Below, piece by piece: positions 17,910-26,572 of a stretch of DNA of 64,000 nucleotides. The stretch lies in assembly GCA_963770035.1 (NCBI GenBank), contig CAVYON010000031.1, positions 62,001 to 126,000 of the forward strand, given 5' to 3'. The DNA is from Roseiarcus sp963770035 (GTDB taxonomy: Bacteria; Pseudomonadota; Alphaproteobacteria; Rhizobiales; Beijerinckiaceae). A program made the translations under genes and the position numbers. The stretch's first letter is position 1. Each line of letters begins with the position of its first letter. Under the pieces are notes generated by a model. It did not search any database, was not told the origin of the DNA, and saw only the letters and a program-made list of their open reading frames with translations.

Positions 17910-18860
17910 ATGCAGACTCGCCGCCTCGGCCGAACCGACCTCACCATCCCGCCGATCGTTCTGGGAGGCAACGTATTCGGCTGGACGATCGACAAGACGG
18001 CCTCCTTCGCCGTGCTCGACCGTTTCGCCGCTTCCGGCGCCGCCGCGATCGACACCGCCGACGCCTATTCGGCCTGGGCTCCCGGGAACCGGGGCGGCGA
18101 ATCGGAGACGATCATCGGCGAGTGGATGAAGGCGCGCGGAAATCGCGCCCGGGTCGTCGTCATCACCAAGGTCGGCTCGCCGATGGGCCTCGGCAAGGAA
18201 GGCCTTTCGCCGGCCTATATCGAGGAGGCGGTCGAGGCGTCGCTGAGACGGCTGCAGACCGACGTCATCGACCTCTACCTTTCGCACTGGCCCGACATGG
18301 CGACGCCGGTCGCCGATACGCTCGGCGCCTACCAGCGACTGATCGAAAAGGGCAAGATCCGCTGGTGCGGCGGCTCGAACCTGACCGCGACGCTGCTCGA
18401 GCAGGAGGTCGCGGCGGCCGGCGCGAGGGGCGGCCCCCGCTACGAGGTGCTGCAGCCCGAATATAACCTGGCCGATCGGGCCAGCTTCGAGAACGGCCTC
18501 GCCGACCTCTGCCGGCGCGAGGAAATCGGCGTCATCACCTATTACAGCCTGGCGAAGGGCTTTCTGACGGGCAAGTACCGCACCGAGGCGGACCTCGCCA
18601 AGAGCGCGCGCGGATCCGGTGTGAAAGACTATCTGAACCCGCGCGGCTTCCGCATCCTCGACGCCCTCGAGGCCGTCGCGGCGAATCACAAGGCCAAGCC
18701 CGCCGAGGTCGCGCTCGCCTGGGTCATGGCCCGTCCCGGCGTCACCGCGCCGATCGCCAGCGCCACCTCGGCCGAGCAGGTCGACACCCTAATTCGCGCA
18801 ACCGAACTGACGCTGTCGGCCGCCGACATGGCGGCGCTGAACGAAGCGAGCGCGTACTGA
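17910..18860 (+). CDS. aldo/keto reductase
   Basis: 316 aa from the ATG at 17910 (GGAAGCAACCGG upstream; an earlier in-frame ATG at 17877 looks too long). Aldo/keto reductase features: N-terminal MQTRRLGRTDLTIPPIVLGG, catalytic Asp/Tyr in DTADAYSAW, ITKVGSP with the catalytic Lys, and LSHWPD in place of the usual LHW. NADPH-dependent reduction of aldehydes or ketones in the cytoplasm is expected; the substrate is unknown. Monocistronic, divergent from the MFS exporter region. Confidence 0.9.
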   Translation: MQTRRLGRTDLTIPPIVLGGNVFGWTIDKTASFAVLDRFAASGAAAIDTADAYSAWAPGNRGGESETIIGEWMKARGNRARVVVITKVGSPMGLGKEGLSPAYIEEAVEASLRRLQTDVIDLYLSHWPDMATPVADTLGAYQRLIEKGKIRWCGGSNLTATLLEQEVAAAGARGGPRYEVLQPEYNLADRASFENGLADLCRREEIGVITYYSLAKGFLTGKYRTEADLAKSARGSGVKDYLNPRGFRILDALEAVAANHKAKPAEVALAWVMARPGVTAPIASATSAEQVDTLIRATELTLSAADMAALNEASAY

Positions 18861-18865
18861 ACGTT

Positions 18866-19236
18866 TGCCGCCTTGGGTCGCGTCCCGTCAGCGCTGCGAG
18901 ACGATCCAGGAAATCGGGCGATCCGAACGGGCGGCCTATGGTTTCGGCACCGCGCAACGCGGCCATCGCCCCGTCCGAGACCGGCACCTCGATCAGATCG
19001 CCGAACCGGCCGCCGCAACGATCGAGGAGCGGCGCGACCGCGACCAGGCCGTCGTCGCGCCCGGCCAGATGCGCGCGAACGCTCGACCAGCGCCAGTCCT
19101 GCGCCCGGTCGACGAGCCGGGCCCCGCACCGGGTTCATGCAACATAGCGCGCCGCCGCCGTCAGATGCTCGTCGTCCATGACGACCAACCCGTAGCGCGA
19201 CTGAAACAGGTGGCCGGTCACCCGCACTCGCGCATT
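18866..19236 (-). pseudogene. remnant of a REP-associated tyrosine transposase (RAYT, IS200-like)
   Basis: Reading the minus strand gives the C-terminal half of a Y1-transposase: GHLFQSRYGLVVMDDEHL, AAARYVA then a stop and frame changes, NPVRARLV-like and DWRWSSV-like text, AGRDDGLVAVAPLL, and AALRGAETIGRPFGSPDFLD. The N-terminal HUH catalytic part is gone and several frame breaks are present. A second short piece of the same gene lies at 22565-22612. RAYTs mobilise REP palindromes, which fits the repeat-rich DNA around it. Confidence 0.75.
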
Positions 19237-20352
19237 GGCGACGGCGGTATAGCACCGATGGTCTCGCCGGCCGCCCGCCGCAGCGCGCGGCGCGATAGGC
19301 TTAGAGCGCCTAAGCCTGCGAATCCCAGAAGCAGCATCGCCCAGGTCGCAAGTTCAGGAGCTACCGCCACGGTAGCGCCTATCACCTCGCCGGCGTCGCT
19401 GATGGCGTAGGCCACACTATTCGGGTGAGCGTGGGTGCCTTGCAGGGTCGGGGCGCCAAAATAGATGACCCGACCGTCGCTCCATTCGGTGGCGACCTCG
19501 GTATCCGAGACGAAAGCCGTATCCCACCACCTGCCCCACGTCGTTAACGGCGTTGGCACCGCCCGGTCCAAGCTCTATGACCTTTCCTTCGCTCCATTCG
19601 ACGGCGTATCCCTCATTCCCCACGACGCTGACGCCTACCACCTGCCCGGCGTTGTTGATGCCGTAGGCGACGTTTGCCCTACTTCCCGGCAGGCCGCCGA
19701 GGTTGAGGATCTGGCCCCCGCTCCACTCGACAGCGAACTCCTCGCCCCCGACGACACTTTCCCCAACAACTTGGCCGGAGTTATTGACGGCGTTGGCGAC
19801 ACTATAGGTCGTATCCGGTAGGCCGCCGAGATTAATGACTTGCCCGCCGCTCCACTCGGTAGCTTGGGCTGGATCGTTGGAGGAGACGCGACTGTCCCCC
19901 ACTACCTCGCCGGCATCATTGATGGCTAGAGGCTCACTGAAAGTGTTGCCCGGCAGGCTGCCCAAATCAATGATTTGGCCGCCGTTCCACTCGACAGCGT
20001 GGCTGTAAGTCCCGACCAAGCTACCGCCCACCACCTGACCGGCATTGTTAATACCGCGAGCGGAGTTGGTCCAACTCCCCGGCAGACCGCCAAGGTCAAT
20101 GGTGGAGCCGCCGTTCCACTCGGCGGCGTAGGAGGAGAAGTTTCCGGTCTGGATGACGCCAACTGCCTGGGAGGCGTCGTTGATGCCGAAGGCGAAGCTC
20201 CCCAAGGCACCCGGCGGGAGGCCGCCAAGATTAATGACTTGGCCGCCGATCCACTCGGTAGCCCAAAAATAAGCTTGGGCGTACGCTGGAGCAGATGAGC
20301 CGCCGCTCAGAAGACACGCGGCGAGGATCGCGGCCTTGTATGCGAGCGACAT
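19218..20352 (-). CDS. HAF-repeat secreted protein with PEP-CTERM sorting signal, frameshifted near 19511-19522
   Basis: About 377 aa when one extra base near 19511-19522 is ignored. A signal peptide (MSLAYKAAILAACLLSGGSS, AYAQA cleavage) leads into seven or so repeats of about 44 residues with the pattern W-x-G-G-x-x-x-x-L-G-x-L-P-G...I-N-x-x-G-x-V-V-G, the HAF/extracellular beta-propeller-like repeat. The C-terminus APELATWAMLLLGFAGLGAL followed by basic residues is a PEP-CTERM anchor in variant form, implying exosortase processing and surface or extracellular-matrix location. No exosortase is in the window. Confidence 0.82.
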
Positions 20353-20686
20353 CGGAACCCCCTCCAGATTAGCCGGGCATTACAGTGACGCGACCGTCTT
20401 TACCCTTATCCGAGTCCCGACATCGCTCGCCAAGACGTGGGCCCAAGTCGAAAGCGATGCCAATCGCTCCTCAAAAGAGGGATTTAGGCGCACGTCACCA
20501 TAACCCCTTCGGCGCACGTCAGCATAACCCCGTGTTGCGCCCGGCTCGCACGGACCGATTGTTATTTGGGGAAGACGGGCGCGTCACCGCGATCCTGCCC
20601 CGACCCTTGCGGCGGCCGCGCGACGCGGTCGCCACGGGGCGCGCCTTTCGCTATCGTCAGCCGTAGGACTTCGGAAGGGAACGGCC
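20353..20686. repeat. intergenic region holding copy 1 of a dispersed 125-bp repeat plus a 21-bp direct repeat
   Basis: GTGACGCGACCGTCTTTAC starts at 20386 and continues with CGTGGGCCCAA, GCGATGCCA and AAGAGGGATT blocks to about 20520, matching the copy at 23552-23665. Its end repeats as GGCGCACGTCACCATAACC and CGGCGCACGTCAGCATAACC (about 20488-20530). There is no gene. The rest is GC-rich spacer upstream of the unknown gene at 20687. Confidence 0.75.
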
Positions 20687-21770
20687 TTGAAGGACTCGAC
20701 GATTCGCATCAATGAAACCCTCGCATTCCTTCAGACCTGCAATCTCCTGTCCGCGCACGAACGCCAAAGCGCGCATACGCTGGCGGCAAACTTCATCGCC
20801 GCGCGATACCCGCCAGCTCACGCCGGTCAACCAGCCTACGAGACGTTCTCGACCGCCATGAGCCTCGGGTTCCACCTCGCGTCGGACCCGAACAATTATC
20901 GGAGGATGAAGCGCGGCGCCTACCTGCTGGTCCATGCCGTCAACGACATCCATCACCTCACTTTGGCGCCGGTCAATCCGGGCCAGCTCAGCGACCCGGC
21001 TGCGCTGATCCTGTTTCAGGATTGTCTGCGCAAGGCGGCCTTCGTCTACGACGCCATGCACGGAAGCACCCAGGCGGCGCAGCTGGCGCTCCTCGCCCTC
21101 CAGACTCATCCTCTCGATTTCTTGCGCACCAACAAGCTGTTCATCGCCGGGTCGGCGGTCCGGGACGCCACGCAGGGCGATCAGAATGTCCTCGCCTTTT
21201 TTTTCGGATACGATACGAGCCGACCGGTACAAAGTCGGGCTGCAAGCCAGCCCCGGCTTCGCGGCGTTCCACGCCGACAGCGTCGCCGCCCAGCCTTGGA
21301 CCCTCGCCGGCGATTGGCAGAACCATCAGGCGGCCGGCGGCGACTTCACGCAGATCCCGGCGATCGAACTGGCGTCCCCGGTTATGGTGACGACCCAGTT
21401 CACCGGCTGCAGCTTTTGCATGAAGCGGCGCAACGGCCACGTCTACTGCGCCCATGTCGTCCCGACCCGAGACCCCAACGCCAACGCCGCCCCGACCGTC
21501 ACCGGCGCGCAGCTCGCCGGGCGCATTTCCAACAACCACGGCGTTCATGGCGACTTCGCCAACCCCGCCGGCGGCGGCGGCGTTGCGCTCGGCATCTACG
21601 CGCCGACCTTTCACCAGAATCTGCTTCACAATTCCGGCTATCCGGACAACATCAACGCCGCGCCGAACGGCTGGATGACGATCGTCGGAATTCAGCGCGG
21701 GCACGACTACGAGATCTATTCGCAGGTGATCCAGCACAACGCCGTGGTCTCGGCTCAGCGGATCTTCTGA
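20687..21770 (+). CDS. unknown protein, broken by a frameshift in a T8 run (21197-21204)
   Basis: About 360 aa if one T is removed from the T8 run at 21197-21204; the start codon is TTG at 20687. The N-terminal half is helical-looking (RINETLAFLQTCNLL, AMSLGFHLASDPNNY). The C-terminal half contains a Cys pair, TGCSFCMKRRNGHVYCAHV, and a GIQRGHDYEIYSQVIQ ending. I do not recognise the family and give no function. It stands alone in a repeat-rich accessory stretch. The break may be a sequencing error, or conceivably a phase-variable homopolymer. Confidence 0.6.
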
Positions 21771-21796
21771 AGGCGGACGACGGCCGCGATCGTCGC

Positions 21797-21960
21797 CGGG
21801 TGACGCGACCGTCTTTACCATGACTCCGGGCCGGACGTTGCCCATCGCCAGCGCCATGTCGCCGATCAACCTCAAGGCGGTCGATCAGGTGGTCAAGATC
21901 GTGCTCGAGCTCGACCGCTACGGCGGCGCCTTCGCCGCCGAATGGGCGCGGCCTGAGGCG
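21797..21960 (+). repeat. repeat copy 2 joined to a 111-bp partial duplication of the gene at 23771
   Basis: GTGACGCGACCGTCTTTAC at 21799 and the start of the dispersed repeat lead directly into 21850-21960. That segment matches 24050-24160 over 111 bp with about 7 differences and encodes LKAVDQVVKIVLELDRYGGA-like text. It is a displaced fragment of that gene, with no matching N-terminus or C-terminus. Confidence 0.8.
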
Positions 21961-21989
21961 TCCCGCCAGCAGTTGGGCGTTTTCGGTTG

Positions 21990-22026
21990 TGTCAATTTGA
22001 CACATTGCAACTATAAGTTGCATATA
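21990..22026 (+). promoter_or_regulatory. two adjacent perfect inverted repeats with promoter-like boxes
   Basis: TGTCAATTTGACA (21990-22002) and TGCAACT-ATA-AGTTGCA (22006-22022) are perfect palindromes set 3 bp apart in AT-rich DNA. TTGACA at 21997-22002 and CATATA at 22021-22026 could be -35/-10 boxes (18-bp spacing). The only downstream gene candidate is the 54-aa ORF at 22157. Regulator unknown. Confidence 0.5.
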
Positions 22027-22156
22027 GCATATTGACTGACGTCACTGCGCCTTGGCGTGGTTTGTGTTTTTTCGGGCTTATGTGAGCAATCTGTGTCTGA
22101 CGAAGAAACGTCATAAAACCTCGAAGAATCCCTCTCTGTCAGGGAAAGGCGAGACA

Positions 22157-22321
22157 ATGCAAAGCTTAATTGAGAAATATCGCCTCCTTCCGACCGTAGA
22201 AAACGCAAAGCGTCTCCGAGAGTACTTTGAGCGCCACCCCTCCCGCGTCTGGGTGCTTCGAACCGAGCTTTTGCATGTACTCGCGGCGGCGGGCGTGCAA
22301 GGGCTAACGCGCGCGGCGTGA
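22157..22321 (+). CDS. 54-aa hypothetical protein
   Basis: Starts at ATG 22157 after AAAGGCGAGACA and reads MQSLIEKYRLLPTVENAKRL, then a HPSRVWVLRTELLHVLA-type helix and a short tail. Codon use and the amphipathic helix pattern look protein-like, and it lies in a local AT-richer patch downstream of two perfect palindromes. The family is not recognised. It could be a small regulator or a toxin/antitoxin-like peptide, but nothing in the sequence shows this. Confidence 0.5.
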   Translation: MQSLIEKYRLLPTVENAKRLREYFERHPSRVWVLRTELLHVLAAAGVQGLTRAA

Positions 22322-22690
22322 TCTCTCCGGTCACACAGCCAACACGCGCAAACGGGTACGCTCAACCGAGCGAGCGGATGATCTCGCGGTAAGCGGTTTC
22401 CGGAGTTACGACGTTACGGTGACGCGACCGTCTTTACCATTTATCCGGAGGCACGCATCAATCGGGGCGTGCGGAACCCCCGTCCCTGCGAAGGCCGGGT
22501 GTTACGGTGACGCAACCTAAATCCCGAATCCTGTCATGGTTCGCTAGGTTCATCCCGTGGAGCGAGGCGATGGCTGCGCTTCGCGGGGCGGAAACCCTAG
22601 GCCGCCCGTTCGCGGGCCGCAGTTCACCACAGTAAGCCCTGTAATCCCAATGTGGCGAGCCGCGCGTCATCGCGGGGCCGACGGCGTTGC
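22322..22690. repeat. intergenic region with repeat copy 3, a short copy 4 and a RAYT fragment
   Basis: GTGACGCGACCGTCTTTAC recurs at 22419-22437, and GTGACGCAACC at 22507. Positions 22565-22612 on the plus strand match about 45 bp of the RAYT remnant at 18.9 kb (MAALRGAET-GRPF). No intact gene is seen before the convergent L,D-transpeptidase gene ends at 22691. Confidence 0.7.
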
Positions 22691-23419
22691 TCACGCCGGC
22701 AGCATGACCACCTTCGTCTTGAGGGGCGTTCGCGAATAGAGGTCGATCATGTCCTGACTGAGCAGGCCGGTGCAGCCGCTCGTAACGCAGGTCCCGATCG
22801 TGTCGGGATCGCTGGTGCTGTAGATCGTGTAGAGCGTGTACTTGCCGTTTTGGTAGAGGTAGAGCGTACGGGCGCCGAGCGGATTGTCGAGACCTCCCGG
22901 CATGCCGCTGGCATATTTGCCCGCCTCGGGCTGGCGTTGGATCATTTCCTTGGGCGGCGTCCAGGTGGGCCATTCGGCCTTGCGCCCGACATAAGCGTCG
23001 CCGCTCCACAGGAACTCGGGGCGGCTGACATTGGCGCCATAGCGGGTGGCGTTTCCGTCGCCTTCGATGCGGTAAACATGGTATTTGCTGGGATCGACGA
23101 TAATCGTGCCGGGCGCTTCGTCGCTGTCGTAGCGCACGAGCTGGCGAAAATATTTCGGATCGATCTTGCTGACATCGACCGCCGGGATCGGGAATTTCTC
23201 GTCGGGCGCCGGCCCGTAGGTCTTCGCCGCCTCGGCGCGGAGCAAGTCGTCGGACGAGGCGCATCCGGCCAGCCCCAGCGCGCCGAGACTGACGGCGGAG
23301 CCGAACAGAAACGACCGGCGGTCGAGAAGCGCCGACCGAAGCCCAGGCAGAGCATCCTCGTCCCTCTCGCCGGCATCGGCGATTCCACGGTCCATGATCA
23401 TAATCTTGAAGTTTCCCAC
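22691..23419 (-). CDS. L,D-transpeptidase (YkuD) family lipoprotein with altered active site
   Basis: 242 aa. A Tat-type signal (LLDRRSFLFG) and lipobox (LAGC) predict an exported lipoprotein. The YkuD domain is clear (FPIPAVDVSKIDPKYFRQLV, GRKAEWPTWTPPKEMI, NPLGARTLYLYQNGKYTLY). The catalytic block normally reads RIHGT...SSGCIRM; here it is TIYST followed by TSGCTGL. The Cys is kept, but the conserved His, Gly and Arg are replaced. Normal enzymes make 3-3 peptidoglycan crosslinks or attach proteins to the wall. Activity here is doubtful, or the substrate differs. Confidence 0.87.
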   Translation of the reverse strand: MGNFKIMIMDRGIADAGERDEDALPGLRSALLDRRSFLFGSAVSLGALGLAGCASSDDLLRAEAAKTYGPAPDEKFPIPAVDVSKIDPKYFRQLVRYDSDEAPGTIIVDPSKYHVYRIEGDGNATRYGANVSRPEFLWSGDAYVGRKAEWPTWTPPKEMIQRQPEAGKYASGMPGGLDNPLGARTLYLYQNGKYTLYTIYSTSDPDTIGTCVTSGCTGLLSQDMIDLYSRTPLKTKVVMLPA

Positions 23420-23770
23420 TGTCGCCCGCCCAGAGAAGAGTGCGGAACACAGCCGCTGGAGGTCTATTGCCGTCCCACGGCTCGATTGGCAAGCTCGGGC
23501 CTCCGCCTCGGCCTAATTTCCGGGCCTGTGGCGGCTCTTCCGGTGCATTTCGGTGACGCGACCGTCTTTACCATTACTCCGGGCCGGAATCAAAACGTGG
23601 GCCCAAAACGAAAACGATGCCAGCCGGTCCTGAAGAGGGATTCAGGGGCACGCCACCTTAACGTCCAGTCGCCCGGCCCGCGGCCAGCAGAAAACGCAAC
23701 AATTTCTTGACAAATATGTGGAAATATGTTCTTCTTTTGTTCCGACCGTCCAGCAAAGGAGAACGTCGCC
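23420..23770. repeat. intergenic region holding repeat copy 5 (full length)
   Basis: GTGACGCGACCGTCTTTAC at 23552 continues as CATTACTCCGGGCCGGAAT, CGTGGGCCCAAAACG, GATGCCAGCCGG, AAGAGGGATTCAGGGGCACG to about 23665. This is the cleanest full copy of the dispersed repeat. The remainder includes the promoter region of the gene at 23771 (TTGACA at 23707-23712). Confidence 0.7.
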
Positions 23771-24874
23771 GTGTCCGCCTGTCTCGAAGCCGCTTCGCCC
23801 ATAGCTCCCGCACATCCGTCAGCGGACTCGCGCGCCGCGCGGCTCAAGACATTCGAGCGGGAGCAGCGGATCGTCGACTATCTCAACCGCGGCGTGTCGA
23901 TCGCCGAGATCGCGGCGCAGATCGGCGTCGGCGAGAAGCGCATGCGGGCGATTATTCGGGAGATCCTTGCGCGCCGTATGCCGCACCCGCCCGAGGAGTT
24001 CGTCGCGATCCAGGTCAGCCGTCTCAACGAAGCGCTGCTCATGGCCTTCAGCGCCATGTCGCCGACCAATCTCAAGGCGGTCGATCAGGTGGTCAGGATC
24101 GTGCGTGAGCTCGACCGCTACGGCGGCGCCTTCGCTGCCGAATGGGCGCGGCATGAGGCGCCGCGGCTTGAAGCGCCGGCCGAGGGGGACGTTGCGTTCG
24201 CGAAGGCGTGGCTGTGCAGCGCCGAGCTTGCGGGGGAATCGGGCGACGACAGCCCGGAAATCGCGTCGCAAGGCTCTGAAAAGATTGAATCCGCGCCCGG
24301 AAACCCGCTCGCCCCGCATAGCCCGTCGAGGGACGGGCGTCTTTCGACGCCCTATGCGCGGGAGGAGGGTTGGGGAGAGGGGCGCGAGCGATTGGCCGCT
24401 GCCGGCGCTCGCCCGGACAAACGCCCGGAAAATCTCGCGCAAGACCTTGAAAACATTGATTCCGCGCCCGGAATTGCGGCAAGCCCGGAAGCCCAGGAGC
24501 TGGCCGCGCCCGCAAGCCCCCTCGCCCCGCATAGCCCGTCGAGAGACGGGCGTCTTTCGACGCCCCATGTGCGGGAAGAGGGTTGGGGAGAGGGGCGCGG
24601 GCGATTGGCCGCTGCCGGCGCTCGCCTGGCCCCTCCTCCCGGACTTGATCCGGGGGCTGACTTTCTCCCCGCGATCCTCGGGTCAGGCCAGTCAGGCCCG
24701 GGGAGGGAGAGGGGACGCTTCCCCGCCTCGCCCAGCGGCAAGCGCCCGGAATATCTCGCGCAAGCCGTTGAAAAAACTGATTCCGCGCCCGAGCGCGGCT
24801 GGCTCTCACCCGCCGCAACGGGCGGAGGCTCTCGGTCGCCCATGCCTTATATTACGCCGCCATCCGGCCCATAA
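23771..24874 (+). CDS. HTH-like hypothetical protein with repeat-derived C-terminus
   Basis: 367 aa from GTG 23771 with AAAGGAG nine bases upstream (an ATG at 23726 is also possible). Residues about 20-75 form a helix-turn-helix-like unit (GVSIAEIAAQIGVGEKRMRA); residues 95-130 read LKAVDQVVRIVRELDRYGGA. This core resembles short hypothetical proteins of Rhizobiales. From about residue 165 the protein is made of translated intergenic repeats: PLAPHSPSRDGRLSTP twice, with RPENLAQ/RPEYLAQ and DSAPG units. The original gene has probably been extended by repeat invasion. Function unknown. Confidence 0.6.
   Translation: MSACLEAASPIAPAHPSADSRAARLKTFEREQRIVDYLNRGVSIAEIAAQIGVGEKRMRAIIREILARRMPHPPEEFVAIQVSRLNEALLMAFSAMSPTNLKAVDQVVRIVRELDRYGGAFAAEWARHEAPRLEAPAEGDVAFAKAWLCSAELAGESGDDSPEIASQGSEKIESAPGNPLAPHSPSRDGRLSTPYAREEGWGEGRERLAAAGARPDKRPENLAQDLENIDSAPGIAASPEAQELAAPASPLAPHSPSRDGRLSTPHVREEGWGEGRGRLAAAGARLAPPPGLDPGADFLPAILGSGQSGPGRERGRFPASPSGKRPEYLAQAVEKTDSAPERGWLSPAATGGGSRSPMPYITPPSGP
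24300..24640. repeat. REP-like repeat array inside the 3' half of the preceding gene
   Basis: Two copies of a palindromic unit (CCCGTCGAGGGACGGGCGTC, then TTTCGACGCC, ending in GGAGGGTTGGGGAGAGGGGC) lie near 24309-24395 and 24519-24605. A related AAAGACGCCCGTCTTTCGAC hairpin appears at 63268-63290. The array keeps the reading frame open, so it appears as protein sequence. Confidence 0.75.
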
Positions 24875-26481
24875 TCATGTCCGCCGCCTTCTCGCCGATC
24901 ATGGCGGCAGGGGCCTGAGTGTTGCCGCTGACGAGGAGCGGCATGATCGAGGCGTCGACGACCCGCAAACCCTCGAGGCCGCGCACCCGCAGCGTCGGAT
25001 CGACGACGGCGCGGTCGTCGACCCCCATGCGGCAGGTCCCGACCGGATGGTAGATCGTGTCGGCGCGCTCGCGGATCGAGCGCGCGCAGGGTTTCCGGGT
25101 CGTCCCGGCCGGTGCCGTAGATATAGCGCCCGCGATAGGGCGCGAGCGCCGGCTTGGCCAGGATCGTCTGCACGATCTCCGCCCCGCGAACCAGCGTCTC
25201 CAGGTCCTCCGGGTCGGCCAGAAAGTTGGGGTCGATCAGCGGCGCGGTCGCGACATCGGGCCCCGCCAGCGTGACCGCGCCACGGCTCTTCGGCCTCAGG
25301 CCGCAAACATGCAGCGACATGCCGGTGGTGAAGTGGAGCTTGCGGTTGTGATCGTCGACGATGCCGATGCAGAAATGGAGCTGCAAGTCCGGCCGGTCGA
25401 TTGTCGGGCGGCTTCTTACGAAGCCGCCCGCCTCCGCCGCGTTGGAGGTTAGGAGGCCGGTTCCGCGGCGGAGGAAGCTGGCGATCTCCTTGGGTCCGGT
25501 GGTGAGCATCGGCAAGGCGAGGCCGAAGAGGCCCGGCCCCCTGGCGGTCAGGTTCGCGACATAGTCGCAATGGTCCTGCAAATTGGCCCCGACGTCGGGC
25601 GCGTCCTGCACCACCTCGATCCCGAAGCGCCTAAGCGCGTCGCCCGGACCGACGCCCGACACCATCAGAAGCTGCGGCGAACCAAAGGCGCCGGCCGATA
25701 GGATCACCTCGCGGCGGGCGTAAAGCCGCTGCTCGCGTCCGCCACGGACGAAGGCGACGCCGACAGCGTGCCTGCCCTCGAACAGCACCCGCCGCGCCTG
25801 GCAGTCGGCGTAGACGGCGAGGTTTGGCGCGGGCGAGGCCTGCAGATAGGCGCGGGCGGCGTTGTAGCGGCGGCCATTCTTCTGGAACAGCTGGAAGGCG
25901 CCGACGCCCTCCTGCACCGCACCGTTGAAGTCGTCGTTGCGCGGGAAGCCGGCCTCGACCGCGGCCGCGACGAAAGCCTCGACCGCAGGATTGCGGTGGG
26001 CGAGGTCGCTGACATGCAGCGGGCCGCCCACGCCGTGCCACGCGTCGGACCCCCGCGCATTGTCCTCGGCCCGCTTGAAATAGGGCAGCACGTCCGACCA
26101 GCCCCAGCCCTTGCAGCCAAGCGCCGCCCAGGACTCATAATCCTGCGGCTGGCCGCGCATGTAGATCATGGCGTTGATCAGGCTCGATCCGCCAAGGCCC
26201 CGGCCGCGCGGCTGGTAGCCCTTGCGTCCGCCAAGCCCCGCCTGCGGCGTGGTTTCGTAGGCGTAGTTCCGCTGGGAGCGGAACGGGACCAGCACGGCGA
26301 TCCCAAGCGGAACGTCGGAGAGCAACGACGCCTTGGCCGGTCCCGCCTCGATCAGGGCGACCGACGATTCCGGCGCAAATTGCGCAAGACGCGCGGCGAC
26401 CGCGCAGCCGGCAGGCCCTGCGCCGACCACGATGAAGTCGACCGTCTGCCAAGCGGCCCGGTCGGATGTCTGGACGGTCAT
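24852..26481 (-). CDS. GMC-family alcohol dehydrogenase/oxidase, frameshifted near 25072-25085
   Basis: About 542 aa when one extra base near 25080 is ignored. The start ATG (26479-26481) follows GGGAGAGGGACAAGC. FAD-binding Rossmann motif VVGAGPAGCAVAARLAQ (residues 18-34), GMC signature 1 GLGGSSLINAMIYMRG, and the C-terminal HPVGTCRMG with the catalytic His, ending near NTQAPAAMIGEKAADM in the shifted frame. Members include choline dehydrogenase and the long-chain alcohol dehydrogenase AlkJ. Next to fatty acyl-CoA reductase and FadD genes, a role in fatty alcohol oxidation is inferred. Confidence 0.87.
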
Positions 26482-26572
26482 TGCTTGTCCCTCTCCCGTC
26501 TTCCGGACGAGCCTCACCCGGCGCCGCCGGCGCGCGTCCCGCGTTCCCCCATTTTTGGCGAATGGCTCGCCC

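Noticed and set aside
20386..24640. CRISPR array
   Set aside because: The repeats are of several families with irregular spacing (0.1-1.4 kb) and no uniform spacers; no cas gene is present.
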